A program made the position numbers and the translations under genes. DNA of 64,000 bases from Chiridota heheva (lineage: Eukaryota; Echinodermata; Holothuroidea; Apodida; Chiridotidae). The notes below the pieces were generated by a model. It was not told the DNA's origin, searched no databases, and saw only the letters and a list, made by a program, of their open reading frames with translations. The stretch is from positions 241,001-305,000 of the forward strand of contig JAIGNY010000895.1 of the NCBI GenBank assembly GCA_020152595.1, given 5' to 3'. This document shows, piece after piece, positions 1-10,667 of this stretch; within the stretch, counting starts at the first letter, position 1; the number at the start of each line of letters is the position of its first letter.

Positions 1-480
1 AAAAGCCACATACATGCAAATACTGTGGAAAGAGTTTTAGTCGAAATTCTAATTTAAAGCTTCATGAAAGAACACATACTGGTGAAAGCCACATAAATGC
101 AAATACTTTTGAAAGTGTTTCAATCAAAATGGTAATTTAAAGAGACATGAAAGAACACACACTGGTAAAGGCCACATAAATGTAAATACTGTCAGAAGTG
201 TCTCAATTGACTCGAAGCTCTGATTCACAGATTCATAAAAGAACACACACTTGTGAAATGCCACATCAAGCAAATACTGTGAGAAGTGTTTCACTCCAAG
301 TTCTGATTTAAAGAGACTTAAAGGAACACACCTGTGAAAAGCTACATAAATACAAATACTGTGAAATTTGAGCTTTTTAGTCACGGTTTTCTTTTAAAAT
401 TTAATTGAAGAACATACTACTAAAAGCCACATTGGTGTACATACTGTCAAAAGTGTCACAAATGTTCTGATTTAAATTGA
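1..480 (+). pseudogene. Decayed C2H2 zinc-finger array (window edge)
   Basis: The first finger is readable from base 3 ([11 protein letters not shown], then HERTHTGE) and then loses frame. After that, CKYC, HERTHT and linker remnants recur in shifting frames with stops up to about 480. The consensus (linker, then H-x-CKYC-QKCF) is the same as in the intact finger exon at 27685-29051, so this is a close relative. Either it is the decayed 3' end of a finger gene lying left of the window, or an isolated relic. Several frameshifts rule out an intact ORF here. Confidence 0.8.
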
Positions 481-845
481 CATGAAATGTGAGGTGTGAA
501 GAAAAAGTGTTTTGCGATACAGGAAATCGGTGATGGTACATATCTTTTTTCACTATCCTTTTTTCACGGTATCAAATCTTTATTTTGGCTTTGGATTGGC
601 GGTCCTCGTCATGGTCAAATCCCAGATGTTACATTTGCTCTACTGGAGGGTAATAAATAAAGGGACTTAAAATATGTGTTTGTTGCATCCAGAAGCACAC
701 AATGTCATCGCAATCAGTTCTTTACTGCAGTGATATTCAGATTGATTTTAAACAAGGTATATTTAGCCAATGGTTTAAAACTGTTAGCTATTTTGCTTTT
801 GATCAATGATGATGTTTCAATCATCCATAAAATACACATCTGCTC
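481..845. other. Non-coding spacer, nothing recognised
   Basis: AT-rich spacer between the finger relic and the satellite. I see no ORF with protein-like composition, no tRNA-like boxes and no clear repeat. Confidence 0.5.
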
Positions 846-1989
846 TTATAAGAAAATGAATATTACTCCTCAACTGGCACATTTGGATCTGACTGCCGCA
901 GTGCCGTTAAACCTCAACAAACAAACATATTACTCCTCAACTGGCACATTTAAATCTGACTGCCACAGTGCCGTTAAACCTCAACAAACAAATATATTAC
1001 TCCTCAACTGGCACATTTGAATCTGACTGCCGCAGTGTTGTTAAACCTCAACAAACAAATAAGAAAATGGATACTACTCCTCAACTGGCACATTTGGATC
1101 TGAGTGCCGTTAAACCTCAACAAACAAACATATTACTCCTCAACTGGCACATTTGAATCTGACTGCCACAGTGCAGTTAAACCTCAACAAACAAATATGT
1201 TACTCCTCAACTGGCACATTTGAATCTGACTGCCGCAGTGTTGTTAAACCTCAACAAACAAATAAGAAAATGGATATTACTCCTCAACTGGCACATTTGG
1301 ATCTGACTGCCGCAGTGCCGTTAAACCTCAACAAACAAATATATTACTCCTCAACTGGCACATTTGAATCTGACTGCCGCAGTGTTGTTAAACCTCAACA
1401 AACAAATAAGAAAATGGATATTACTCCTCAACTGGCACATTTGGATCTGACTGCCGCAGTGCCGTTAAACCTCAACAAACAAATAAGAAAATGGATATTA
1501 CTCCTCAACTGGCACATTTGGATCTGACTGCCGCAGTGCCGTTAAACCTCAACAAACAAATATATTACTCCTCAACTGGCACATTTGAATCTGACTGCCG
1601 CAGTGCCGTTAAACCTCAACAAACAAATAAGAAAATGGATAATACTCCTCAAGTGGCACATTTAAATCTGACTGCCGCAGTGCCGTTAAACCTCAACAAA
1701 CAAATATATTACTCCTCAACTGGCACATTTGAATCTGACTGCCGCAGTGCCGTTAAACCTCAACAAACAAATAAGAAAATGGATAATACTCCTCAAGTGG
1801 CACATTTAAATCTGACTGCCGCAGTGCCGTTAAACCTCAACAAACAAATAAGAAAATGGATAATACTCCTCAAGTGGCACATTTAAATCTGACTGCCGCA
1901 GTGCCGTTAAACCTCAACAAACAAATAAGAAAATGGGTAATACTCCTCAACTGGCACATTTGAGTCTGACTGCCGCAGTGCCGTTAAAC
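846..1989 (+). repeat. 67/77-bp satellite, about 16 units
   Basis: Head-to-tail array of two unit types. The 67-bp type and the 77-bp type differ mainly by a 10-bp insert containing AAGAAAATGG. Each unit contains CTCAACTGGCACATTTG, then CTGACTGCCGCAGTG, then CCGTTAAACCTCAACAAACA. Long and short units are interleaved (long, short, short, long and so on). The open reading frames across it (NLNKQ, SSTGTF and similar) are by-products of the repeat. The unit resembles the 3' end of the LINE at 3055-6667 (see findings). Confidence 0.93.
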
Positions 1990-2844
1990 TAAATGCATTT
2001 CTGCACCTAATTTGTATTAGTCGTATGAGTCTTGAAGTCTAGGAGAATAAGGTAAGAGATTGAATTATTTGGAGGTTAGCAGAAAATTTGAATACACTTC
2101 TGGTAACCTAGCTGTTGTATGAATATTCAAATCAAATATAATAAGTTTTATTGCATGGCAGAAGTGATTGTTTCACTGTTAGTTCTGATCCATTGATTTT
2201 TGATTATTTACAAACATCTATCAAAGAAGAGCAGCTAATTTTTTTTAAATGAATATTCATGTGAATTATCATTTTCATATTTATGATAGAGCAGTATTTG
2301 ATAAACAAACTGATGTATTAATCATGTTTATATCTTATTGTGTGTAGGAGTTGTCACATTTCAAAGATTCCACCAGTATACAATGCGATGTCACAAAAGT
2401 AGATCCATGATAATTTTTATTTTACATCTTTGAAAAGTAAATGCCTCTTTTTTGGTGAGCATGCGAAGCATAATGCGAACCTAAGTAATGGTGATTTCAT
2501 CCATCCATCCGGCCAGCCAGCCGGCTGTCCAGCCATCCACAGTTTTTCCTGAGATGTTAAAGTTTCTTCAGAGTTCCTCTAATAAAACTTTCTTCAAATA
2601 TCCTTATTGAAGTTATTATTTACAAATGTTTAAGTTTTTCAGAGACACTTAAGACAAAATTGAAGACTAGTTTTCTTAAAAAGTTTTAAAATATTTGATA
2701 TTTCCTTAGAAGATAACTGTAAAATGATATAATTTTTCAATATTCTTCAGAGATTTTCAAGCGTCTCTCTCTTAGCACTGGAGAATTAAAATCCTTCAAA
2801 ATTTGTAGGCACCAACAGTTGTATCAAGCATGATTATTAAACTC
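1990..2844. other. Non-coding, AT-rich
   Basis: No coding signal. A short tetranucleotide-like tract (CCAT, then CCAG/CCGG) lies at about 2503-2540. The rest is AT-rich, with repeated fragments of the type 'cttcagagat' between 2550 and 2770. Confidence 0.5.
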
Positions 2845-3054
2845 TGCCTTTATTATTGTGGTCATTTGCATAATGTGCTACAGTATATTAACTTTTTATA
2901 TTTAGTATGTTTAGTCAGGGAGTGTGACAGGATGTGTTTCATATGGATATAGGAAGGGATGCCATGTGGGACATGGATGGAGACTATGCGGGACATGATC
3001 TAATATATACCATGTGGTATACACCAAGGGATATATATCAGGCATAATTATTTG
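2845..3054 (+). repeat. Direct repeat flanking the LINE, left copy
   Basis: Shares with 6668-6800 the ordered motifs TTTATTATT, GTCATTTGCATA, TAGTATG, TCAGGGAGTGTGA (ACTGTGA on the right) and CATGTGGGAC. It abuts the 5' end of the LINE; the other copy abuts the 3' end. It is too long and too diverged for an ordinary target-site duplication. Confidence 0.6.
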
Positions 3055-3512
3055 ACTTTGGCCATCTGTATTTCTATCTCCCTTCACAAAACTTTCACTC
3101 TCTGCAATATCTATCTCCCTCCCAACACCAACATTCAACCAACCAGCCTTAACAACCTCATCTCTCAGCTTCCCACCCCCTTCATCCTTTTTGGTGACTT
3201 CAACGCTCACAACCCTCTGTGGGGCTCTAATACCACCACCCCTAGAGGCAAGTTCATCGAAAACGCTCTCTGTCAGCACAGCCTGTCCTTACTGAACACT
3301 AACTCCCCGACCTACCTTCATCCTGCCACAGGCTCTCTCACCTGTATTGACCTGTCTATCTGTTCCCCTAACCTCCTCCCTGATTTTAGTTGGAGAGTCA
3401 CTGCTGACCTCTGTGGTAGTGATCATTACCCTCTTCTTATACACTCCAATCTTCAAATCCCCACTGAGCACACCCCAATTGGAACCTCGACAAGGCTGAC
3501 TGGTCCCTTTTG
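3055..3512 (+). pseudogene. LINE endonuclease domain (EEP), partial
   Basis: Recognisable endonuclease-exonuclease-phosphatase motifs: NIYLPPN, FGDFNAHNPLWGS (catalytic GDFN), TYLHPATGSLTCIDLSICSP, and GSDHYPL with the catalytic SDH. The N-terminal part with the first catalytic Asn/Glu motifs is missing upstream. The frame is lost just after 3513. In an intact element this domain nicks target DNA to prime reverse transcription. Confidence 0.9.
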
Positions 3513-3942
3513 AAACCCTCTGTGACTCGCACCTCTCCCCATCTTCTCGAGGATGAGGATCCCATGTCTAACTTTAGTAATATCCTTATCAACATCGCCA
3601 CCTGCTCAATTCCCAAAACCTCCAAACCCCCAAATCATCCCCCAACCCCTGGTTCTCGGATGACTGCAAAACCGCCATCAAAAACAGGAAAAGAGCCCTC
3701 AGGAACTTTAAAACTAACCCGACCACCCATAACCTTAACCTCTTTCGCATCAGCCGTACCAAGGCCAGACGCACTATCAAGGACAGTAAAACCAACACTT
3801 GGAACAACTTTATCTCTTCTCTCACCACCAACACCCCACTAAGAAGATTTGGAGAATGGTTAACAGCTTCCACGGCAGAGTGGGCAAATCTTCCATCTCC
3901 CATCTCTCTTGGAATGGAGACCTTCTCACATAAAGGACATCG

Positions 3943-5560
3943 TTGACCACCTCGCCGCCTCTTTCAGCAACATCTCGTCCTCGACCAACTACTCCAATGC
4001 TTTCAAAATCAAAAGCTATGATGAAGCCCGGAGAATCACTTTTCCCTCTGACAACCCAAAGCTACAACACCCCTCTCACCCTTTCTGAATTAAACCAAGC
4101 CATCAACGACGCTGGCTGCACCTCCAAGGGCCCAGATAACATCCCCTATCAGTTTCTGAAACACCTCCCCATCAAGGCCACCACTACCCTACTCACCATC
4201 TTCAACCACATTTGGTCCTCACACTCCTTTCCCCCTCTCTGGAGGACAGCTATTGTCATCCCCGTCCTTAAACCGGGGAAGGATAGCACCGACCCCACCA
4301 GCTACCGACCCATCGCCCTTACTTGCTGTCTCTGTAAAATTATGGAAAAGATCATTAATCAGAGACTAAACTGGTTCCTCGAGACCAACAGAATCCTCTC
4401 TCCTCACCAAAGCGGCTTTCAAAAACGCCGCAATACCTAGACCAGTTAATTACGCTCGACACCGCTATCCGGGAATCCTTTGCAAAAAGGAACACCTCAT
4501 TGCCATATTTTTGACCTCGAGAAAGCTTTCGACACTACTTGGAAATACGGCATTACCCGAAAACTTCACACCATTGGCCTCAGAGGCCACCTCCCCATCT
4601 TTATTCAAAACTTCCTCTCACCCAGGCAGTTCCAAGTTCGTATTGGCCACACCCTCTCCAAGCCGTACCCCCAAGAAGAGGGCGTCCCCCAAGGCAGCAT
4701 CCTCTCCCCCACTCTCTTTAACCTGAGCATTAATGACATCGGGAATGACCTTGGCCCCAGCATCAAACGTACCCTCTACGTGGCTGACTTCACCATCTTC
4801 TACTCCTCCCCTAGCTTTCCTATTGTTGAAAATAGGCTCCAAACCAGCCTCAATCAGCTGCAAGTCTGGAGCAACAATAACGGTTTTGAATTCTCCAAAG
4901 ACAAGACAGTCTGCATGCACTTTTGTCATTTCAACAACCTCCACCCCAACCCGAAATTTGTGCTCAATGGGAATCGCATCCCTAAAGTTGAAAACACAAA
5001 GTTCCTTGGTCTAACTCTAGACCCCAAGCTCACCTACAAGCCACACATCACCAAGCTGAAACTAAAATGCAATAGCTCCCTCAACCTCCTCCGACTGCTC
5101 TCCAACACTACTTGGGGAGCGAACCGCTATGCTCTCCTCAAAATTTTCAGGCTCACCATTCGTGCCAAGCTTGACTATGGCAATATTGTTTACTGTGTCG
5201 CTCACAACTCATACCTCAACCACATTAACACCATCCAAAATGAAGCCCTCAGGCTTTGTCTAGGAGCCTACAGGACCTCCCCAATCACTAGCCTTCATGT
5301 TGAAGCCAACGAACCCCCCTTTCTACTTAGATGTAAAAAGCTTAGCCTCTTCTATGCTTTTAGGGTCCTCACCAACACCCAGAACCCTGTTTACAACCTC
5401 ATTAGGTACCCCAATTTCTCCTCCCTCTTTGATAGGACTAAAACCCTATCCCCTCCCTTCAGCTTACGCATTAAATCAGACCTTTTCAACTTGGCATCAA
5501 CCCCGCCCTCTCGGCACCTACTCCTGGCCCACTTTTCCGCCTTGGGCCACCCCCCTTCCT
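3943..5560 (+). pseudogene. LINE reverse transcriptase, YVAD at the active site
   Basis: RT blocks in order: KGPDNIPYQFLKHLP, WRTAIVIPVLKPGKD, SYRPIALTCCLCKIMEKIIN, LSPHQSGFQKRRNT then a stop at 4438-4440. In another frame follow FDLEKAFDTTW, EEGVPQGSILSPTLFNL, then LYVADFTIFY at about 4774-4803. The expected YVDD is YVAD (GCT codon at 4783-4785), so one metal-binding Asp is lost. The thumb region (LDYGNIVYCVAH, NEALRLCLGAYRTSP) is well preserved up to about 5450, where the frame shifts. Confidence 0.9.
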
Positions 5561-6433
5561 TCTGTCCACCTAGACCTCTCCACTTATAACAAAACTCAAA
5601 CTCACCCTAATCTCTTCATCAATCTCCACAACCAAATCAAAGACCAACTCTCAAATTACACCTCCATCTATACTGATGGTTCCAAGGAAGGCAACAAGAC
5701 AGCTGCTGCTGCCATCATCCAAGACATCACCCTCAGTAGCAGACTTCCTGACCACTCATCCATCTTTTCAGCCGAGGCTAAGGCCATTCTCCTCGCCCTC
5801 AACTTTATTGAGTACTCTCCTCTCAGTCACTTTGCCATTTTCTCTGACTCAAAGGCTGTTCTTACTTCATTACTCAATCTTAAATGGGATAACCTCACCT
5901 GCCACCTCCTCCTCCGGAAACTCTTTTCTCCCACCCTCTGCAGGAAAAGTGTTCTTTTCTTCTGGATACCCAGCCATGTTGGCATCCCTGGCAATGACAG
6001 GGCTGATACAGCCGCTAAGCTTGCCCTTAACCTCCTCCCTTCCCCTTTTCCCAAAACCCTCTCTGACATCAAACCGCTTATCGCTTCTCTTGTTCGTGAC
6101 CGCTGGCAAACCTTATGGAACTTCCAAATTGATAACAAACTCCATGTTATCCAGCCCACAATCCCGATCAAATCCACCATCAACAACCTTTCTCGTATCG
6201 ACAACGTTCATATTACCCGTCTTAGAATTGGTCACACCCACCTCACTCACTCCCACCTCCCTATTGGTTCCCCCCAACCCCTCTGTAACAATTGCCACTG
6301 CATCCTCACAATCCAACACGTTCTCCTTGCTTGCCCCCTGTGCAACCTTCCCAGAGCTTCCCTCGCTCCCCACAACTCAATTGCTGAGTTCTTCCAAAAA
6401 AATCCTCCAGATAAAATAATCTCCTTCCTTTAG
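5540..6433 (+). pseudogene. LINE RNase H domain and C-terminal Cys/His region
   Basis: Type I RNase H with its acidic residues visible: IYTDGSKEG (first Asp), FSAEAKAILLAL (Glu), IFSDSKAVLTSL (second Asp), and FFWIPSHVGIPGNDRAD (His and last Asp). After it comes LRIGHTHLTHSHLP, then CNNCHC with a following HVLLACP, the usual C-terminal Cys/His element. This stretch has no internal stop and ends at TAG 6431-6433. It would degrade the RNA strand after first-strand synthesis. Confidence 0.93.
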
Positions 6434-6667
6434 CATGCATCCCTCTACAACCATATTTAATTCTCCTCTTCCACCCCCTCTCTACTTTGTTTTTGTTTTA
6501 CCCATGCACCTCCTCTCTCGATCACAGCTTTCTGGCTTTTGTTCTTGAATTTCTCTCATTTTCCCCCTGGTCTCTTTCCTTACTACCTCTAAAATGATCT
6601 GACCTCTCAGGCACAATTTGACTTTCGTTGTCGTGGTGCCGTTAAGACCTCATCAAACAAACAAACA

Positions 6668-6800
6668 TTTATTATTTTGCCTTTTTTCTTATTTAGCAAG
6701 TCATTTGCATATAAGTTATTATATGAACTGACATTTTCATACATAGTATGCTCAATCAGGGACTGTGATAGCTAGGATGAGACTTCTTATGGAGTCTATG
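6668..6800 (+). repeat. Direct repeat flanking the LINE, right copy
   Basis: Diverged counterpart of 2845-3054, starting right at the LINE 3' tail and running into the CATGTGGGAC minisatellite as the left copy also does. Confidence 0.6.
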
Positions 6801-7025
6801 GAATGTCATGTGGGACTTGGGGTAGGATCCCATGTGGAACATGGGGTGGGATGCCATGTGGAACAGAGTGGAATGCCATGTAGGATATATGGTGGAATGC
6901 CATGCAGGACATGTTGGAATGCCATGGGATGGGATGTCATGTGGAAGATGGGGTGTCATGTGGGACATAACGTGGGATGCCATGTGGGACATGGGGATGC
7001 CGTGTAAACCATGTGAATCGTGCGA
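6785..7025 (+). repeat. Minisatellite with CATGTGG core
   Basis: About ten degenerate units of roughly 20-26 bp built on GGGATGCCATGTGGAACATG. A shorter run of the same motif lies at 2960-3015. The ORFs on both strands here (HVGHG, SHMASH) are repeat artefacts. Confidence 0.85.
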
Positions 7026-7139
7026 ACCATGATGGTATTTACCTTTCTGGTTTGATTATTGGATAGGTTTCTTGTTTGATTATTATGTACTTTAATTACA
7101 AAAAACATTTTTTGCCCATCTGTTCTTGAACCTTACACT

Positions 7140-9150
7140 CGTAAGTCATTTCATCTAAGGTTGTGACAGGTAGAGTTTTCTATGTGTAGAATATATGATT
7201 ATTTATCTAAGGCTGTGACAGGTATTCGTTTGATCTAAGTCTGTGACACTTAGTCATTTTATCTAAGGCTGTGACAGGTAGTCGTTTTATCTAAGGCGGT
7301 GACAGGTAGACCTTTATCTAAGGCTGTAACAGGTAGTCGTTTTATCTAAGGCGGTATCTAAGGCCGTGACAGGTAGACCTTTTATCTATGGCGGTGACAG
7401 GTAGTCGTTTTATCTAAGGCGGTGACAGGTAGACCTTTTATCTAAGGCGGTGACAGGTAGACCTTTATCTAAGGCTGTAACAGGTAGTCGTTTTATCTAA
7501 GGCGGTATCTAAGGCCGTGACAGGTAGACCTTTTATCTAAGGCTGTGACAGGTAGTCGTTTTATCTAAGGCGGTGACAGGTAGACCTTTATCTAAGGCTG
7601 TAACAGGTAGTCGTTTTATCTTAAGGCGGTATCTAAGGCCGTGACAGGTAGACCTTTTATCTATGGCGGTGACAGGTAGTCGTTTTATCTAAGGCGGTGA
7701 CAGGTAGACCTTTTATCTAAGGCGGTGACAGGTAGACCTTTATCTAAGGCTGTAACAGGTAGTCGTTTTATCTAAGGCGGTATCTAAGGCTGTGACAGGT
7801 AGTCGTTTTATCTAAGGCGGTGACAGGTAGACCTTTTATCCAAGGCTGTGACAGGTAGACCTTTTATATAAAGCTGTGACAGGAATTACCCCCGGGGGGG
7901 AGGGGACTGTGACAGGTAGTCATTTAACCATTTAAAGGAGCACTCAGACGAAATGTGAAGACATTAAATAGTAGAAGTATTATTCTGGAGTCTCTCAAAT
8001 ATTTTAGTTTCTTTACACAAGATGACACTGATGAAGTTTGATATAAGTGCTAAAACCAATATTCCTTATCAATAATTTATTCAATTATCAAGGTCATGTA
8101 TCAAATACTAAAGAAACCGAAACTGGGAGGTCTTTTTATTTCCTATTCATGTTATTATCTACGTAGGAAATACTTATATGTGTATTTAGTTGATTATTTC
8201 AGCAACTTGCGATGTTCCCATTGCGTGCATTTGTACATGATTAAAAAGTATATCATTTCAAAAAAATTAGGAGTTTTATTTCTATTTTTATTTTGTGTTA
8301 TAAAGCACACAGTGCAGGTGTTACTATCTGTAACATTTACCTACGTCCCATTATGGAGTATGCTCCCCATAGGCAACATTCAGGGATTTCCCCCTTTACC
8401 CTCTCAATGTCAATGAACATTTATCATGGATTCCCACGAGTCTCGGGAGAGCATTGGCGGGGCTACGAGGAGGGGAGGGAGAGGAGGATTATTTCACATG
8501 AATTATATAGAGGTGTGTGAAATTTGTGTACCTTGGCGGTCGGTGGGGCATGTGAACACACCTTCGCATCCTTTCCCTATGGGCAGATGCAATTTTAAAA
8601 GTTAACTCCATTCTTAAGAAACAAAACGACCCCCCCACCCCCCTTCACCCCTCTCTCTTCTTCCATCAGCATGAATCCTGGTGTCACCACTGCAGGGGAA
8701 TCTTTAGGTGTTTTCTAAATACTTTTGTTTCTGTAACTGTCAATAAGCTCTCTGCCATCTTATCTTGCAATATACACACACAGTAAGAAGTACAAAATCT
8801 GTCAGTGGTCATCCATACTGTATGAGTAGGGCACTTGCCTTGTATGAGGATACCCATCTTAAAGCTATAGTCTCTATTGCCATGGGCCCGAGTCCCTCCC
8901 TCCGTCTGCTCTTCTTGGAGAAAATTGTAAATATAAGAAGGCAACCCTGTTAGCAGGAGATTTTTGATGGAAAATTATTTTACCAGTCATTTTTTTTTTT
9001 ACTTGCGACTGGAATTTTTTTGGGGTTCTCTCCCCCAAAGGGAAGTCCCGTAGGTTTTGCGCATGTATGTAAAAACTGCTAACTCACTGCATCTTTGCAA
9101 TACTGGATCCATGGATACCTGTACTGAGTGTATCTCTTTCTTAAGTATAC
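7140..9150 (+). repeat. Duplicated block, copy A (partner at 30490-32690)
   Basis: Ordered similarity with the partner: the GTGTAGAATATATGATTATTTATC opening, the TCTAAGGCTGTGACAGG units, a GGGG-rich break followed by AACCATTTAA and GGAGCA, GTAGAAGTATTATTCTGGAGTCTC, TCTCTGCCATC-TATCTTGCAAT, AGCAGGAGATTTTT, and TGGATACCTGTACTGA. The two copies have diverged by many substitutions and indels. ORFs within are not conserved between the copies, which argues against coding. Confidence 0.85.
7172..7885 (+). repeat. 28-bp minisatellite with a higher-order period
   Basis: About 25 units of the type TTTTATCTAAGGCGGTGACA plus GGTAGACC or GGTAGTCG. A truncated variant (GGCGGTATCTAAGGCCGTG) recurs in the array. 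The variant CTGTAACAGG appears near 7324, 7475, 7598 and 7750, spacings of about 151, 123 and 152 bp, so groups of units have been copied together. The partner block at 30.5 kb has only four to five units. Confidence 0.92.
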
Positions 9151-9385
9151 CGTAGGTCAATTACATAACACAGCTTTCATTTCAATTTTGGGTCCATTGG
9201 TTTACAAAGTGTGGGAGGATTATAATGGGATTTGGGAAAGTATGGTGGGCGGTGGGGCAAAGTCAAAAATGGGGAAAATCATGCAAAAATACAAAAAGCG
9301 GGAGGGGAATGTACAGAGCTCGACAATATTCTATGTTATGTATGTACATGATCCTGCATGACAGGAACTCGGCAAGACTCAGGCT

Positions 9386-9592
9386 TTAAGGAGCATAGAC
9401 GCTAAGCTACAGCAGATGCCAGTCTCGTGTGCATTGCACAACGTTTTTGGTCTATGATTTGGAATTGCAGATGAGACACCACAACCCTGAAAATTAGACC
9501 ACAATTTTGATCTCGGAGCTGGACTTGAACATATTACCCCATGCTTAGGAAGCCGCAGATTATACCACTGAGCCACACTGCTCCTTAAGAGG
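9386..9592 (-). mobile_element. tRNA-derived SINE
   Basis: Read on the minus strand, the element opens with a Pol III A box (TGGCTCAGTGG) about 10 nt in and a B box (GTTCAAGTCC) about 45 nt further on, the layout of a tRNA head. The remaining body runs to about 9386. The ends carry an inverted pair, TAAGGAGCA on the left and TGCTCCTTA on the right. No clear target-site duplication was found. Confidence 0.7.
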
Positions 9593-9689
9593 TTCTCAAG
9601 AGGCAACATACAGCTTGCACCATTAGACGAGGATAGTGACTGAAAAAAACAACGAGTTTTACGGTTTGTGAGAATGCCACACTTGCATA

Positions 9690-10230
9690 GACGGCAGAAC
9701 CGGGGGGCATCTTCCCCCTCTTTTTCTCAAAAGTTCAAAACGCCCCTTTTTCTGAGAGGAAAAGTGCCTTCTATTTTGTGGGAAAGTAACCCTTTTTCAG
9801 ATGCAAAAGTGCCCTTTCAAAGATGACAAGCACCCCTTTTAGAAATGGAACCTGCCCTTTCAAACATTGATGAACTATTTATTCAAAGACTGTATATAAT
9901 TATAATCTTTTCATTAAAAAAAGTAACACAAATATCATCCTAAAAGACTAAATCTGTCAAGTGTTGCACGCATACACTATTCTCAATTTCTCCTAAAGAC
10001 AAAGTTAGGCCCAACAGCCCTCCACATTGGACTTTTTCATACTTAAATTGAAAGCCGTGACCTCTGCCTACCTTTTGTTTTCCCAGCTGATAATTAATTT
10101 GTACTACTTTAAAATAGGGGCTAGTGTGCAAGCCACCCCAAATTTCAATGGTGGGACATCTTTGAAATGGGCCATGCAGGGTTAACCGTACTATTTGGAC
10201 CCGGGCCATTTCCATGACATTAACTAATGC
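9690..10230. repeat. Half of a long-TIR repeat family (see 37160-38310)
   Basis: Matches 37160-37690 in order: TTTTCTCAAAAGTT, short GTGCCCTTT-type runs, CCTTTCAAACA, AAAGTAACACAAATATC, CACTGTTCTCAATTT/CACTATTCTCAATTT, CCTCTGCCTACCTTT and GGACCCGGGCCAT. The right half is not present in the expected orientation, so this is a truncated or rearranged copy. Confidence 0.75.
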
Positions 10231-10445
10231 TTTGCCGGATCGAAGATGCATCAGACCTATCAGATGAAGAATCATACTCTTTGCTATCTGATGCCGTGTC
10301 TAGATTACCAGGATATTTCTCTTCGGGAAGTCAATCAACTTCTGACTCTGAGGAAGATAAAAAAATGAAATCTTTTATAGTTAGTGATGGTGTTGACGAT
10401 GATATTGAATGGTGGTATAAATTTTCGAACACTTTTGAAAGTTAA
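10227..10445 (+). CDS. Short acidic ORF of unknown origin
   Basis: 72 codons from ATG to TAA. The protein is rich in Ser, Asp and Glu (DLSDEESYSLL, STSDSEEDKKMKSF) and ends in DDDIEWWYKFSNTFES. A polyadenylation hexamer AATAAA follows at 10637. It sits between a long-TIR repeat half and a MITE, so it may be a remnant exon of a transposon or a processed host transcript. No domain is recognised and no function is proposed. Confidence 0.25.
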   Translation: MLCRIEDASDLSDEESYSLLSDAVSRLPGYFSSGSQSTSDSEEDKKMKSFIVSDGVDDDIEWWYKFSNTFES

Positions 10446-10667
10446 ATCTTATGACTATTATGCAAAACATTTTTAATATTGTACCATGATGAATTTTATG
10501 AAGTCTTTTTTGAAACATGACTTGTACATTACTGAAGTAATACATTTTGTAAAACTCACATATGCTTAACAAATTCATCATTTTGTAGAACTTGAGTATA
10601 CAATTAAGATTTTTGACTCTGTACGCTGTATATTGAAATAAATGAATAAACAAAAACAAAAAGTTGT

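Larger units (their letters stand above)
3055..6667 (+). mobile_element. I-group non-LTR retrotransposon (5'-truncated, inactive)
   Basis: One LINE can be followed through an apurinic endonuclease, a reverse transcriptase, an RNase H and a C-terminal Cys/His knuckle (CNNC-x-C-x6-H-x4-C near 6285-6340). The RT followed by RNase H order is typical of the I group (I, Nimb and relatives). No ORF1 is seen, so the 5' end is missing. At least three frame breaks (near 3510, 4440 and 5500) separate the domains. The 3' end is an A/C-rich tail with repeated ACAA at 6650-6667. Composition is C-rich and unlike the surrounding DNA. Confidence 0.92.

Noticed and set aside
5676-6419. 247-codon ORF overlapping the RNase H region
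   Set aside because: The other frame holds TDGSK, AEAKA, SDSKA and NDRAD; this one is its shadow.
7172-7885. CRISPR-like array
   Set aside because: Contiguous 28-bp units with no unique spacers, in an animal genome.
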